Positions 19,812 to 30,229 of a DNA stretch of 57,234 nucleotides are shown here, in pieces. The notes beneath the pieces were generated by a model. That model did not search any database. It was given only the letters and a program-made list of their open reading frames with translations, and had not been told where the DNA came from. The DNA comes from Zoogloea ramigera (GTDB taxonomy: Bacteria > Pseudomonadota > Gammaproteobacteria > Burkholderiales > Rhodocyclaceae). Numbering within the stretch: position 1 is the first letter of the stretch; the number at the start of each line of letters is the position of its first letter. A program made the position numbers and the translations under genes. The DNA lies in NCBI RefSeq assembly GCF_006539865.1, contig NZ_BJNV01000026.1, positions 1 to 57,234 of the forward strand. Direction: 5' to 3'.

Positions 19812-20110
19812 GATGGTCGGGTGGGCGTGTTTCTATGGCGGAATGTGCGCTGCCTGGGGCTTTGCGGCCGGGCTTGCGCCGGGCGGCGGAGCTGGCTGGA
19901 AGCGCACACGAGCCAGTCTGGCCAAACGGGCATTGTACCTTTCCGGACCAGACTTATCCACAGCTTCGGAGCGCCGAAAACCGGTGCCCGGGTGGCACAA
20001 ACGGCCCGGATCGGCAGCCCGGGCCTTGCGGCCGATCAAAAGAATCTTGACAAACAGAGGGTTAAAAGATCAAATTGCGTGTTTGACTTAACTTTTTTCG
20101 GGCTTAGAAA
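19812..20110. promoter_or_regulatory. dnaA-rpmH divergent control region
   Basis: One perfect DnaA box TTATCCACA lies at 19954-19962, 143 bases before dnaA. On the rpmH side, TTGACA (20047-20052) and TCAAAT (20070-20075) are spaced by 17 bases and form a good sigma-70 promoter, starting about 30 bases before the rpmH ATG. I see no cluster of DnaA boxes here, so this is probably a regulatory region and not the full origin. Confidence 0.7.
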
Positions 20111-20245
20111 ATGAAGCGTACTTACCAACCGTCCGTCGTCCGTCGCAAGCGCACCCACGGCTTCCTGGTTCGCATGGCCACCCGTGGCGGCCGCAAGGTC
20201 ATCGCCGCTCGCCGCGCCAAGGGCCGTCATCGTCTCGCCGTCTAA
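20111..20245 (+). CDS. rpmH: 50S ribosomal protein L34
   Basis: A 44-aa basic protein with the complete L34 sequence: it starts [18 protein letters not shown] and ends AKGRHRLAV. It is a structural protein of the large ribosomal subunit. It is the first gene of the conserved rpmH-rnpA-yidD-yidC-mnmE block, with a promoter directly upstream. Its 3' end overlaps the only standard start codon available to rnpA. Confidence 0.97.
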   Translation: MKRTYQPSVVRRKRTHGFLVRMATRGGRKVIAARRAKGRHRLAV

Positions 20246-20678
20246 GGGCTCCGAGGGCGCCAAGGGCGCCTGCGAGGCCCCAGCCTCCACTGCCGACGCC
20301 CCCGAGTGCCCGGCAGCGGATGTTGTAGATACGGCAGGATTCGGCTTCGGCTCGTCCCTGCGACTGCACAAAACGGATGAGTATTCATCCGTTTTTGCTT
20401 TCCGGCGCGTGCTGCGCGGGCGCTGGTTCAACCTGCACTACTGCCCGAACAGCCTCGGTCATGCCCGTATCGGCCTCGTCGTGGCCAAGAAGCTCGCCAA
20501 GCGCGCGGTACAGCGCAACCTGGTGAAGCGGATCGGCCGCGACCTGTTCCGCCATGCGCAGGCCGATCTGCCCGCCCACGATCTGGTGTTACGATTGTCG
20601 GCCAAGCTCGACAACGTGACCCGGCGCATGATGCGTGAAGACATGAACAGTCTCCTCGGACGCCTGCCGAAGAAATGA
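20184..20678 (+). CDS. rnpA: Ribonuclease P protein component
   Basis: The protein cofactor of RNase P, which matures tRNA 5' ends. The family core begins around residue 52 ([28 protein letters not shown]) and includes the basic RNR-like helix [22 protein letters not shown]. The start is uncertain. The only ATG/GTG/TTG in frame before the core is GTG 20184, inside rpmH, which gives an unusually long Ala/Ser/Pro-rich N-terminus of about 50 residues (164 aa in total). A non-standard start nearer 20330 is the alternative. Its stop overlaps the yidD start (ATGA). Confidence 0.9.
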   Translation: MAAARSSPLAAPRAVIVSPSKGSEGAKGACEAPASTADAPECPAADVVDTAGFGFGSSLRLHKTDEYSSVFAFRRVLRGRWFNLHYCPNSLGHARIGLVVAKKLAKRAVQRNLVKRIGRDLFRHAQADLPAHDLVLRLSAKLDNVTRRMMREDMNSLLGRLPKK

Positions 20679-20884
20679 AAAGCCTCGTGCTGGCCCTGTT
20701 GCGCGTCTATCGCTACGCCATCAGCCCGATGCTGGGGCGCAACTGCCGTTTCGTGCCGAGCTGCTCCGAATACGCCGTCGAGGCCGTCGAACGCCATGGC
20801 GCCCTGAAGGGCGGCTGGCTGGCGGCCCGGCGCGTGTGCCGCTGCCATCCGTTCAGCGGTGGCGGTTACGACCCGGTCCCCTGA
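20675..20884 (+). CDS. yidD: Membrane protein insertion efficiency factor YidD
   Basis: A 69-aa protein with the YidD signature: an N-terminal amphipathic helix ([18 protein letters not shown]), the conserved [19 protein letters not shown], and [15 protein letters not shown] at the C-terminus with its conserved cysteines. It assists YidC and Sec in inserting inner-membrane proteins. It is translationally coupled to rnpA and lies 42 bases before yidC. Confidence 0.95.
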   Translation: MKSLVLALLRVYRYAISPMLGRNCRFVPSCSEYAVEAVERHGALKGGWLAARRVCRCHPFSGGGYDPVP

Positions 20885-20926
20885 GCCTTCCCACCTCGCC
20901 CCACCTACTTCCAGACACTGACTCCG

Positions 20927-22567
20927 ATGGATAACCGTCGCCTGATCCTCCTCCTCGTCTTCTCGTTCTCGCTGGTCATGCTGTGGGACGGATGGCAGAA
21001 GCACAACCAGCCCAAGGCCCCCGCCACCGCGGCAGCCGCCGGTGGCACAGCCGGCGTGCCGACCCCGACGGCGGCCGGCGCCCCCGGTGCCGTCGCCGTG
21101 CCGGGCCAGCCCGCCGCGCCGGCGCCGGTCGCCGCCCCCAAGGCAATCATCCGCACCGACGTGCTGGTGGCCGAAGTCTCGGCCCAGGGCGGCGACATCG
21201 TCCGTCTCGAGCTCACCAAGCACCACTCCAGCGAGGACAGCACGCGCAACTACGTGCTCTTCGACAACGGCGAGAAGCACAACTACGCGGCCCAGACCGG
21301 CCTGATCGGCAACGGCCTGCCCAACCACAAGACACTGTTCACGCTGGGCGCCACCGAAGCCGCGCTGAAGGATGGCGAAAACGCCGTCACCCTGCGCCTC
21401 GACGCGCCGCCCACCGCCGACGGCATCAAGGTGGCCAAGCTGATCACCTTCAACCGCGGCAGCTACCAGGCCGAGGTGAGTTACGAGATCACCAACGGCA
21501 GCGGCGCCCCGATCGCCCCCCACGCCTACTTCCAGTTCACCCGTGACGGCCAGCCGGCCGAGCAGCCGGGCGGCTTCGGCGTGCAGACCTTCACCGGCCC
21601 GGCTTTCTACACCGAAACCGAGAAGTACCAGAAGGTCGCCTTCGAGGACATCGCCGCCAAGAAGGCCAAGTTCGTCACCAAGGCCGCCGATGGCTGGGCC
21701 GCGATGGTGCAGCACTACTTCGTGGCCGGCTGGGCTCCCACGGGCGGCGAGCGTGAGTTCTTCGCCAACCAGGTCAGCTCCGATCTCTACTCGGCCGGCG
21801 TGATCCTGCCGGTGGCCTCCATCGCCCCGGGCCAGGTCGGCAAGCTCGCCGTGCCGCTTTACGCCGGCCCGCAGGAGCAGTCCCGCCTCGAGACCTTCGC
21901 CAAGGGCTTCGACCTGGTGGTCGACTACGGCTGGCTGACCATCATCGCCGCGCCGCTGTTCTGGGTGCTCGAGTGGTTCCACAAGCTCACCGGCAACTGG
22001 GGCTGGGCGATCATCCTCGTCACCATCGCCCTGAAGGCGCTGTTCTTCCCGCTGTCCGCCGCCAGCTACAAGTCGATGGCCAAGATGAAAACGCTTGGCC
22101 CCCGCCTGCAGCGCATGAAGGAGCAGTACGGCGACGACAAGATGAAGATGCAGCAGGCCATGATGGACCTCTACAAGCGCGAGAAGGTCAATCCGCTCGG
22201 CGGCTGCCTGCCCATCCTGATCCAGATCCCGGTGTTCATCGCCCTCTACTGGGTGCTGCTGGGCGTCGTCGAGATGCGCGGCGCACCGTGGCTGGGCTGG
22301 ATCCAGGATCTGTCGGTGAAGGACCCGTACTACATCCTGCCGCTGATCATGGGCGCCACCAGCTTCATCCAGACCAAGCTCAACCCGGCTCCGCCCGATC
22401 CGATCCAGGCCAAGGTCATGATGATGATGCCTATCCTGTTCACCTTCATGTTCCTGTGGTTCCCGGCCGGTCTGGTGCTGTACTGGGTCGTCAACAACAC
22501 CCTGTCCATCGCCCAGCAATGGCAGATCAACCGCATGATCGAAGCCGGTGGCAAACCCGCCGAGTGA
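20927..22567 (+). CDS. yidC: Membrane protein insertase YidC
   Basis: An inner-membrane insertase and chaperone that works alone or with SecYEG. The 546-aa protein is the long Gram-negative form. It has an N-terminal transmembrane anchor ([18 protein letters not shown]), an Ala/Pro-rich linker, a large periplasmic domain (about 75-335), and the conserved C-terminal core with five membrane segments from about 340. The core includes the positively charged cytoplasmic hairpin ([31 protein letters not shown]) and the [18 protein letters not shown] motif. Its last 20 bases overlap mnmE. Confidence 0.97.
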   Translation: MDNRRLILLLVFSFSLVMLWDGWQKHNQPKAPATAAAAGGTAGVPTPTAAGAPGAVAVPGQPAAPAPVAAPKAIIRTDVLVAEVSAQGGDIVRLELTKHHSSEDSTRNYVLFDNGEKHNYAAQTGLIGNGLPNHKTLFTLGATEAALKDGENAVTLRLDAPPTADGIKVAKLITFNRGSYQAEVSYEITNGSGAPIAPHAYFQFTRDGQPAEQPGGFGVQTFTGPAFYTETEKYQKVAFEDIAAKKAKFVTKAADGWAAMVQHYFVAGWAPTGGEREFFANQVSSDLYSAGVILPVASIAPGQVGKLAVPLYAGPQEQSRLETFAKGFDLVVDYGWLTIIAAPLFWVLEWFHKLTGNWGWAIILVTIALKALFFPLSAASYKSMAKMKTLGPRLQRMKEQYGDDKMKMQQAMMDLYKREKVNPLGGCLPILIQIPVFIALYWVLLGVVEMRGAPWLGWIQDLSVKDPYYILPLIMGATSFIQTKLNPAPPDPIQAKVMMMMPILFTFMFLWFPAGLVLYWVVNNTLSIAQQWQINRMIEAGGKPAE

Positions 22568-23894
22568 CCTGATCGCCGCCATTGCCACCGCGCCCGGGCG
22601 TGGTGGCATTGGCGTGGTCCGGCTCTCCGGGCCGAACCTCGCCCCGCTGGCGGCCCGCATCTGTGGCCGTGAGCCCCAGGCCCGGCTGGCCCATTTCGCA
22701 CGCTTCCACGATGCGTCCGGCGGCCTGATCGACGAAGGCCTGCTCCTCTACTTCCCGGCGCCCCACTCCTTCACCGGCGAAGACGTCATCGAGCTCCAGG
22801 GCCACGGCGGCCCGGTGGTCATGCAGATGCTGCTGGCCCGCTGCCTCGAGCTCGGCGCCCGCCTGGCCGAGCCGGGCGAATTCACCCGCCGCGCCTTCCT
22901 CAACGGCAAGCTCGACCTGGCCCAGGCCGAGAGTGTCGCCGACCTCATCGAAGCCTCCACCGCCGCCGCGGCCCGCTCGGCGGTGCGATCCCTCACCGGC
23001 AACTTCTCCACCGAAGTCCGCGGCCTGTGCGACCGCCTCATTGACCTGCGCATGCTGGTCGAGGCCACCCTCGATTTCCCCGACGAGGACGTCGACTTCC
23101 TCGTCGAAGCCAGGGCCTTCGAGCGCATCGAGGCCATCGCCGCCGAGCTCACCGCGATCCTCGACCGCGCCCGCCAGGGCAGCCTGCTGCGCAATGGCCT
23201 CCACGTGGTGCTGGTCGGCCAGCCCAACGTCGGCAAGTCCAGCCTGCTCAACCGCCTCGCCGGCATCGATCGCGCCATCGTCACCGACATCGCCGGCACC
23301 ACCCGCGACGCACTGCGCGAAACCATCCAGATCGAAGGCATCCCGCTCCACATCACCGACACCGCCGGCCTGCGCGAGACCACCGACGAGGTCGAGAAGA
23401 TCGGCATCGCCCGCACCTGGCAGGAGATCGAACGCGCCGACGTGATCGTGCGCCTGGTGGATGTGCGCGACGGTCTCACCGCCGCCGACGCGGCCATCGA
23501 CGCGCGCCTGCCCGCCGGTGTCGAGCGCATCACCGTCTTCAACAAGGTCGACCTGCAGGCCCGCCAGCCCGAACGCATCGAGGCAGATGGCGCGGTGGGA
23601 ATCTACCTGTCGGCCAAGGCCGGCCAGGGCATCGAGCTGCTACGCGCCGAGCTTTTGCGCGTGGCCGGCTGGCACCGCCACGGCGAGGACGTGATCCTCG
23701 CCCGCGAACGTCACCTCATCGCCCTGCGCGAAGCCCACGCCCGCGTCCACGCCGCCCTCGACGCCCGCCACGCCCTCGAGCTGATGGCGGAAGAGCTCCG
23801 CCTCGCCCAGGAAGCCGTCAACGAGATCACCGGCGAGTTCACCCCCGACGATCTGCTGGGGGTGATCTTTTCGCGGTTCTGCATCGGAAAGTAA
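22548..23894 (+). CDS. mnmE: tRNA modification GTPase MnmE (TrmE)
   Basis: With MnmG it installs the 5-carboxymethylaminomethyl group on wobble uridine 34 of certain tRNAs. The 448-aa protein has the N-terminal tetrahydrofolate-binding domain ([14 protein letters not shown]), a helical domain, and an embedded G domain with GQPNVGKSS near 224, [15 protein letters not shown] and NKVD. The C-terminal FCIGK holds the essential cysteine. The start is GTG 22548, inside the yidC end. A clear terminator follows 25 bases after the stop. Confidence 0.97.
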   Translation: MANPPSDLIAAIATAPGRGGIGVVRLSGPNLAPLAARICGREPQARLAHFARFHDASGGLIDEGLLLYFPAPHSFTGEDVIELQGHGGPVVMQMLLARCLELGARLAEPGEFTRRAFLNGKLDLAQAESVADLIEASTAAAARSAVRSLTGNFSTEVRGLCDRLIDLRMLVEATLDFPDEDVDFLVEARAFERIEAIAAELTAILDRARQGSLLRNGLHVVLVGQPNVGKSSLLNRLAGIDRAIVTDIAGTTRDALRETIQIEGIPLHITDTAGLRETTDEVEKIGIARTWQEIERADVIVRLVDVRDGLTAADAAIDARLPAGVERITVFNKVDLQARQPERIEADGAVGIYLSAKAGQGIELLRAELLRVAGWHRHGEDVILARERHLIALREAHARVHAALDARHALELMAEELRLAQEAVNEITGEFTPDDLLGVIFSRFCIGK

Positions 23895-23918
23895 CGAAGC
23901 CCTCCGGCACTCCATCTA

Positions 23919-23952
23919 AGCAAAAAGCCCGCTAGGCGGGCTTTTTTGCTTG
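23919..23952 (+). terminator. Terminator after mnmE
   Basis: AAGCAAAAAGCCCGC pairs with GCGGGCTTTTTTGCTT around a short TAG-type loop. The uninterrupted T run makes it a strong intrinsic terminator. It is nearly symmetric, so it may also stop leftward transcription from the lipoprotein genes. Confidence 0.92.
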
Positions 23953-24000
23953 GATGCCATCGGCTTTGTCCGTGAAAGCGGAACTCCACCAGGACCGACG

Positions 24001-24648
24001 TCACAAAGCGCTGTCGCCCTTCACCCCGGCAGGCGGCTCCTTCTTCAGCTCCCGGTGGGTTGCATCGGCGGCATCCTGCATCACCTTCATCACGGCCTGG
24101 TGGGCGGCCTTCGAGATCTCGTCGCCCGGACTACCGCTCAGGAAGTAGGTGGGCCCTTCGACGTTGCCCGACGGAAAGCTGCGCGTGAAGATGGGTTTCC
24201 CGCTGTTGGCCGCCAACACGAGCTCCAGGTCGACCACGGCCGTCGGGGTGATTGCAAAGCCGGCATTCCGGAGGGCGTTGTATTCATAGCTGAACTGGGT
24301 GACCCGGGGGCGGACAACGGCCACATGCCCCATCTGCCCGCTGGCCGACTCGACAACCTTCACCCCGTCGGAAAAGACATTCCCGAACGCGAGGGTCGCC
24401 GCCTCCCGCGTGATCTCGCCGATCTGCAGGGTCAGGTTTGTCGCAGCGCCCGTTAGGCTGGTCGGCTTGCCGATGAATTTTTCGTCCTGCACGGCCTTCG
24501 GCATTTCTATCAGGGCCCGCCCCCTGATCGGCCCATCATAGACGCGGGACTCGTACTTGAAATGGTTCGGATTGACCCCGCCCTGGAAGGCACAGCCCCC
24601 CAGCCCCAGGGCACCGACCGCCAACACCGCCACACACAGATTTCTCAC
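24001..24648 (-). CDS. Outer-membrane-type lipoprotein, DUF4410-like
   Basis: A 215-aa protein with a lipoprotein signal peptide (MRNLCVAVLAVGALGLGGC, lipobox LGGC, lipidated Cys 19). The mature part has a conserved-looking core, VVRPRVTQFSYEYNAL and VVDLELVLAANSGK, consistent with DUF4410-type periplasmic lipoproteins. Function is unknown. The start is GTG 24648, overlapping the stop of the upstream PDZ lipoprotein (GTGA), so the two are translationally coupled and probably act together. Confidence 0.75.
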   Translation of the reverse strand: MRNLCVAVLAVGALGLGGCAFQGGVNPNHFKYESRVYDGPIRGRALIEMPKAVQDEKFIGKPTSLTGAATNLTLQIGEITREAATLAFGNVFSDGVKVVESASGQMGHVAVVRPRVTQFSYEYNALRNAGFAITPTAVVDLELVLAANSGKPIFTRSFPSGNVEGPTYFLSGSPGDEISKAAHQAVMKVMQDAADATHRELKKEPPAGVKGDSAL

Positions 24649-25337
24649 AATACCCCTCCCCTGACCGTGAAAACGGCGTCAGCCTGGACGCCATTGCGAA
24701 AATAGCGCATCCGGAAAACCTGCTGCGGGTCCTGGCTTGCCAGAAACTGCTTGAGCGAATCCGAATCGGTGATCGCCTGCCCGTTGAAATCCAGCAGGAC
24801 GTCCCCCACCCGCAGGCCCGCCAGCTCGGCGGCGCCTCCCGCGTCGACCCAGGTCACCCGCACGCCCTGGCGGCCGGGCAGGCCCGGCACACTCCCACCA
24901 ATGTCGGTGACGTCCTGCACCCGGCACCCCAGACGTAACGGCCCTCCCACCAGAGGCTTGCAGTCGAGCGGGACACTGACTTCGCTCGGATAATCGTAGG
25001 CCGCGCCATTGACCACATCGACACCGGCACCAATGACTCCACCGAGAAGGATGTTGCCGTAGGCCATACCCTTGGTGGATGAAGGGAAGGCCTTCGTGAC
25101 CGGCAGCGATGCGGCTTTGCTGCAACTGACGACCAGATCGGCAAAGGAGCGATTGATCACCACCGAAGCAGGCGTCGTTGCGACATGCCAGCGGCCCTTG
25201 TCGTTGTGCAGCTGGCAGGCGGCCCCCGGGCAATCGGGCGTCAGGACCAAGATGGACTGGTTCCGGCCGTCGACGAGGGACGCACAGCCTCCGGCCAGCA
25301 TCGCCGCGGCAAGCGCGGGCAAGACACGACGCAACAT
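24645..25337 (-). CDS. PDZ-domain lipoprotein
   Basis: A 230-aa lipoprotein (signal MLRRVLPALAAAMLAGGC, lipobox AGGC). It has a small N-terminal domain rich in Cys (CPGAACQLHNDKGRW, VVSCSKA) and a short glycine-rich turn (AYGNILLGGVIGAGVDVVNGAAYDYP) that recalls lipoproteins of unknown function with a PEGA-like N-terminus. A C-terminal PDZ domain follows (AAELAGLRVGDVLLDFNGQ, residues about 175-195). ATG 25337 is chosen because AAGGAGGGG lies just upstream; the longer open frame to 25502 has no signal peptide at its start. It is the first gene of a two-gene unit with the DUF4410-like lipoprotein. Confidence 0.75.
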   Translation of the reverse strand: MLRRVLPALAAAMLAGGCASLVDGRNQSILVLTPDCPGAACQLHNDKGRWHVATTPASVVINRSFADLVVSCSKAASLPVTKAFPSSTKGMAYGNILLGGVIGAGVDVVNGAAYDYPSEVSVPLDCKPLVGGPLRLGCRVQDVTDIGGSVPGLPGRQGVRVTWVDAGGAAELAGLRVGDVLLDFNGQAITDSDSLKQFLASQDPQQVFRMRYFRNGVQADAVFTVRGGVL

Positions 25338-25887
25338 ACGCCCCTCCTTCTCACTCTCCCGGTCCAGGTTGGCGTCAGGAGCCCAAGGAAGAGCATAAAC
25401 ATCCGGACGCCGCCGTGATTTGATCCAGCACAACCGGCGAATCCGTCGACCGCCTCCAGGCAAGGCAGCTGCGCCCCCACCTTTCCCCGCCAGGCACCAC
25501 AAAGATCCCGAACCGTCCCGATCATTGGCCTCGCCGGGATTTAAAAATCCCCCGTTGGAATCAATAAATCCGATTCAGGCTCCAACTTGCGCATGAACGG
25601 GATTTAAAAATCCGGCGGAGCATATTTTTAGGGCCTCTACGGTATTTTCTCGGGCCGATCCCGCATTTTTTAATCCCGAAGCCGGATTAAAAGATTCGGC
25701 TTCGCTGCAGGGATGAGCGGATTCCGGATTTTTTAGGAGCGCCGAGGGATTAAAAGATCCCGGATTCGGAATTTTCCGGAGCTGCCGGGGAAAACCGCGT
25801 CGCCGGGCTTGCCCGGGTCACCTCCCCCAGGCGCATCCACGCCAACCGGGCATCCGTTGGCCTGCGTGATGACCCACGTCGCGCCGG
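25338..25887. other. Intergenic region with AT-rich palindromes
   Basis: No gene is supported in this 550-base gap between ureG and the lipoprotein pair. Bases 25536-25790 carry the palindrome cluster described separately; the rest is ordinary GC-rich sequence with the lipoprotein ribosome site at its left edge. Confidence 0.65.
25536..25790. repeat. Cluster of GGATTWAAARATCC palindromes
   Basis: Closely related short palindromes recur: GGGATTTAAAAATCCC (25536-25551), GGGATTTAAAAATCC (25599-25613), CCGGATTAAAAGATTCGG (25682-25699) and GGGATTAAAAGATCCC (25746-25761). Half-site forms such as CGGATTTTTTAGG and CGCATTTTTTAATCCCG lie between them. The AT-rich centres stand out sharply in a very GC-rich chromosome. 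The cluster lies downstream of ureG and upstream of the lipoprotein genes. Confidence 0.85.
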
Positions 25888-26493
25888 TCAGAGCATCCCC
25901 CGCTCGCGGATGAAGCGAATCACCGCGTCCAGCCCCTCGCCGGTCTTGAGGTTGGTGAACACGAAGGGCCGCTCGCCGCGCTGGGCCTTCGCGTCGTGGG
26001 CCATCACCTCGAGCGAGGCGCCGACCAGCGGCGCGAGGTCGATCTTGTTGATGACGAGCAGATCCGACTTGGTGATGCCGGGGCCGCCCTTGCGGGGGAT
26101 CTTCTCACCGGCGGCCACGTCGATCACGTAGAGCGTGAGGTCGGAGAGCTCGGGGGAGAAGGTGGCGGCGAGGTTGTCGCCGCCGGATTCGATGAGGATC
26201 AGCTCGACGGCGGGGAAGGCGCGCTCGAGGCGGTCGACCGCTTCGAGGTTGATCGAGGCGTCCTCGCGGATCGCCGTGTGGGGGCAGCCGCCGGTCTCGA
26301 CGCCGATGATGCGCTCCGGCGCGAGCGCCGAGTGGTTGACCAGAAATTTGGCATCCTCGGCGGTGTAGATGTCGTTGGTGACGACGGCCATGTCGATCTG
26401 CTCGCGCAGGGCCTGGCACAGGGCGAGGGTCAGGGCGGTCTTGCCGGAGCCGACGGGGCCGCCGATGCCGACTCTAAGGGCTTGTTTGTTCAT
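25888..26493 (-). CDS. ureG: Urease accessory GTPase UreG
   Basis: A SIMIBI-class GTPase that drives nickel insertion into urease together with UreD, UreF and UreE. The 201-aa protein has the P-loop [11 protein letters not shown] (11-21), the nickel-binding CPHTAIRED motif (about 69-77), the ESGGDNL switch and the NKIDLA base-recognition motif. It is the last gene of the urease operon, three bases after ureF. Confidence 0.97.
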   Translation of the reverse strand: MNKQALRVGIGGPVGSGKTALTLALCQALREQIDMAVVTNDIYTAEDAKFLVNHSALAPERIIGVETGGCPHTAIREDASINLEAVDRLERAFPAVELILIESGGDNLAATFSPELSDLTLYVIDVAAGEKIPRKGGPGITKSDLLVINKIDLAPLVGASLEVMAHDAKAQRGERPFVFTNLKTGEGLDAVIRFIRERGML

Positions 26494-26496
26494 GGT

Positions 26497-27177
26497 TCAG
26501 GACCTGAAGAGACGTGAATACTGGGTTTCGTGGCGGGCGCAGGCGATCGCGAAGGCCGGCGTGAAGTTGGACCAGCGGGCCTCGGGCCGCTGCCGGGCCG
26601 CGGCGGCGACCTCGACGATGCGCCTGCCCAGCCGGGCCAGCAGGCGCTGGCCGGCGGCCTGGCCGAGGGGCACGGCCTTGAGGGCGGCCATCACCTGGTT
26701 TTCGGCCCATGACCACAGGTAGGCGCACAGCGCGGCGTCGGGGTCGATCTGCCAGCGGGCGGCGATGCCGGCCCACACGGTGGGAAAGGCCACCTCGGGC
26801 TGCGCGTCGGTGACGGCGAGCACCGGCGCCAGACTGTCGTCGCGCAGGTCGCGCAGCAGGCGGCGCATCGAGAAGCCCATCTGGGCGGTCTCGGCGCGCA
26901 GCTCGGCGGACTCGCGGCTGGCCAGGAAGTCGGCGTCGAGGCGGGCGACCTCGGCATGGTCGTCCGCCTGCCAGGCGGCGATCAGGGCCGCGACCAGCGG
27001 TGCCTCGTAACCGCCAATGCCATGCTCGAGCAGGTCGGCGACCCAGCGCCCGGCGCTGGCCTCGTCGCGGATCACGCCACTCTCCACCGCCCATTCGAGG
27101 CCTTGCGAATAGGTGTAGGCGCCCACCGGCAGGGCCGGGCTGGCCAGTTGCAGCAGGCGGACGAGTTGCAGGCTCAC
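26497..27177 (-). CDS. ureF: Urease accessory protein UreF
   Basis: An all-helical chaperone that docks UreG onto the UreD-urease complex and gates GTP hydrolysis. The 226-aa protein has the family N-terminus (LLQLASPALPVGAYTYSQGLEWAVESG) and C-terminus (FTPAFAIACARHETQYSRLFRS). Its start overlaps the ureE stop (ATGA). Confidence 0.96.
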   Translation of the reverse strand: MSLQLVRLLQLASPALPVGAYTYSQGLEWAVESGVIRDEASAGRWVADLLEHGIGGYEAPLVAALIAAWQADDHAEVARLDADFLASRESAELRAETAQMGFSMRRLLRDLRDDSLAPVLAVTDAQPEVAFPTVWAGIAARWQIDPDAALCAYLWSWAENQVMAALKAVPLGQAAGQRLLARLGRRIVEVAAAARQRPEARWSNFTPAFAIACARHETQYSRLFRS

Positions 27178-27698
27178 CGTGGCTTGAACTCGTGGATGCG
27201 CGGTACCGACCGGTGGGGGCCGTGGCCGGGATCGTGCAGGTCGGCGGCATCGTCGTGGTGGTGATGCCCGCCGCCGTAGGCGCCGGCCTCGGGCTGGAAG
27301 GGTGCCTCGATCTCGGCGACGCTACAACCGAGGCCCTTGATCATGTCGGCCAGCACGTGGTCGGCCTGGAAGCGCAGCCGGCCGCCGGCCTCGGTGGGCA
27401 GGATCTGCACCGGCACGTGGCGGTTGCCCAGGTGGTAGGCGGCGCGGGCGAAGAGCAGCGGGCTGTCGGCGATGGCCTCGATGAGCTTCTCGGGGGCGGC
27501 GACGATCTCGACGACGGTGCCGCCGTCGTCGGTAATCAGCCGGTCGCCACCCTGCAGGTGCTCGCCCCGCTCGAGGAAGATGCCCGCCTCGCGGCCGGAG
27601 GCCAGCGTGAGGCGCAGGCGGCTGCGCTTGCGGGCGTCGTAGCTGAGGGCCACCGAGTCGGTGGCGGGCAGCTGGGTGCGTCGGGTGAGGAGGATCAT
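27174..27698 (-). CDS. ureE: Urease nickel chaperone UreE
   Basis: A dimeric nickel carrier that delivers metal to UreG. The 174-aa protein has the UreE N-terminal peptide-binding domain and a central ferredoxin-like metal domain (YHLGNRHVPVQI). Its His-rich tail (GGGHHHHDDAADLHDPGHGPHRS, with at least eight His) is typical of nickel-storing forms. ATG 27698 lies one base after the ureC stop; the longer open frame reaches into ureC and is rejected. Confidence 0.95.
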   Translation of the reverse strand: MILLTRRTQLPATDSVALSYDARKRSRLRLTLASGREAGIFLERGEHLQGGDRLITDDGGTVVEIVAAPEKLIEAIADSPLLFARAAYHLGNRHVPVQILPTEAGGRLRFQADHVLADMIKGLGCSVAEIEAPFQPEAGAYGGGHHHHDDAADLHDPGHGPHRSVPRIHEFKPR

Positions 27699-27699
27699 G

Positions 27700-29402
<1,703 letters not shown>

Positions 29403-29406
<4 letters not shown>

Positions 29407-29711
29407 TCGAGCGCTCCCTGGACGAGGCCGCGGAAACCATAAACCTTGCGCTCGCCGGCCAGCGCCACCAGCTGCACGGTGCGCGTCTGGCCCGGCTCGA
29501 AGCGCACCGCGGTACCGGCGGCGATGTCGAGCCGGTAGCCTCGCGCCGCCTCGCGGTCGAAGGCGAGGCCGGCGTTGGTCTCGTGGAAATGGTAGTGGGA
29601 GCCGACCTGGATAGGCCGGTCGCCGGTGTTGGCGACGACCAGCGTGATCGTCGGGCGGCCGACGTTGAGTTCGAGCTCGCCGGGCTCGGCGAGGAGTTCG
29701 CCGGGGATCAT
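29403..29711 (-). CDS. ureB: Urease beta subunit
   Basis: A structural subunit of the (alpha-beta-gamma)3 urease. The 102-aa protein begins [16 protein letters not shown] and contains the family motif [19 protein letters not shown]. It overlaps the small ORF upstream and ureC downstream by four bases each, indicating tight coupling. Confidence 0.97.
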
Positions 29712-29896
29712 TCGCGGCCCTTCCCACGAGCAAGGAGGTAGACCAGCAGGCCGACGGCGACGAGGCCGGGCAGCACGTGTTCGGGCGTGAACCAGTGGGC
29801 CCAGCCGTCGACCACGCCGTGGCCGGGATGCGCCAGGGCCAGGGCGGGCGAAGCCGCCGGCACGGCCGCGGCGATGCGCTTGAACAGGGGTGTCAT
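29708..29896 (-). CDS. Small membrane protein between ureA and ureB
   Basis: A 62-aa protein with a good ribosome site (GAGGAGC). A hydrophobic N-terminus resembles a signal peptide (ending ALALAHPG). A His-containing segment [14 protein letters not shown] is followed by one transmembrane helix ([16 protein letters not shown]) and a basic end. The AHPGHG motif recalls the start of mature HupE/UreJ nickel permeases, so a nickel-related role in the envelope is plausible but unproven. It overlaps ureB by four bases. Confidence 0.75.
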   Translation of the reverse strand: MTPLFKRIAAAVPAASPALALAHPGHGVVDGWAHWFTPEHVLPGLVAVGLLVYLLARGKGRE

Positions 29897-29913
29897 GGCA
29901 AGCTCCTCGGGGG

Positions 29914-30216
29914 TCAGACGATGGGGTTGTGGACGGTGACCAGCTTGGTGCCGTCCGGAAAGGTCGCTTCGACCTGGATCTCGGGGATCAGCTCGGCGAT
30001 GCCGTCCATCACGTCGGCGCGGCCGAGCACCTGGGTGCCCAGGTGCATCAGCTCGGCCACGGTGCGGCCGTCACGGGCGCCTTCCATGATCGCGCAGGTG
30101 ATCAGCGCGACGGCTTCCGGGTAGTTGAGCTTCAGGCCGCGGGCCTTGCGCCGCTCGGCGAGCAGGCCGGCGGTGAAGATCAGGAGCTTGTCCTTCTCGC
30201 GTGGCGTGAGTTCCAT
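29914..30216 (-). CDS. ureA: Urease gamma subunit
   Basis: The smallest structural urease subunit. The 100-aa protein starts [17 protein letters not shown] and has the conserved [12 protein letters not shown] and [14 protein letters not shown] ends. It follows ureD by 13 bases. Confidence 0.98.
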   Translation of the reverse strand: MELTPREKDKLLIFTAGLLAERRKARGLKLNYPEAVALITCAIMEGARDGRTVAELMHLGTQVLGRADVMDGIAELIPEIQVEATFPDGTKLVTVHNPIV

Positions 30217-30229
30217 TCAGCGTACTCCT

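Noticed and set aside
19812-20110. dnaA-rpmH gap as the origin
   Set aside because: Only one perfect DnaA box and no clear AT-rich unwinding block are visible; kept as a regulatory region.
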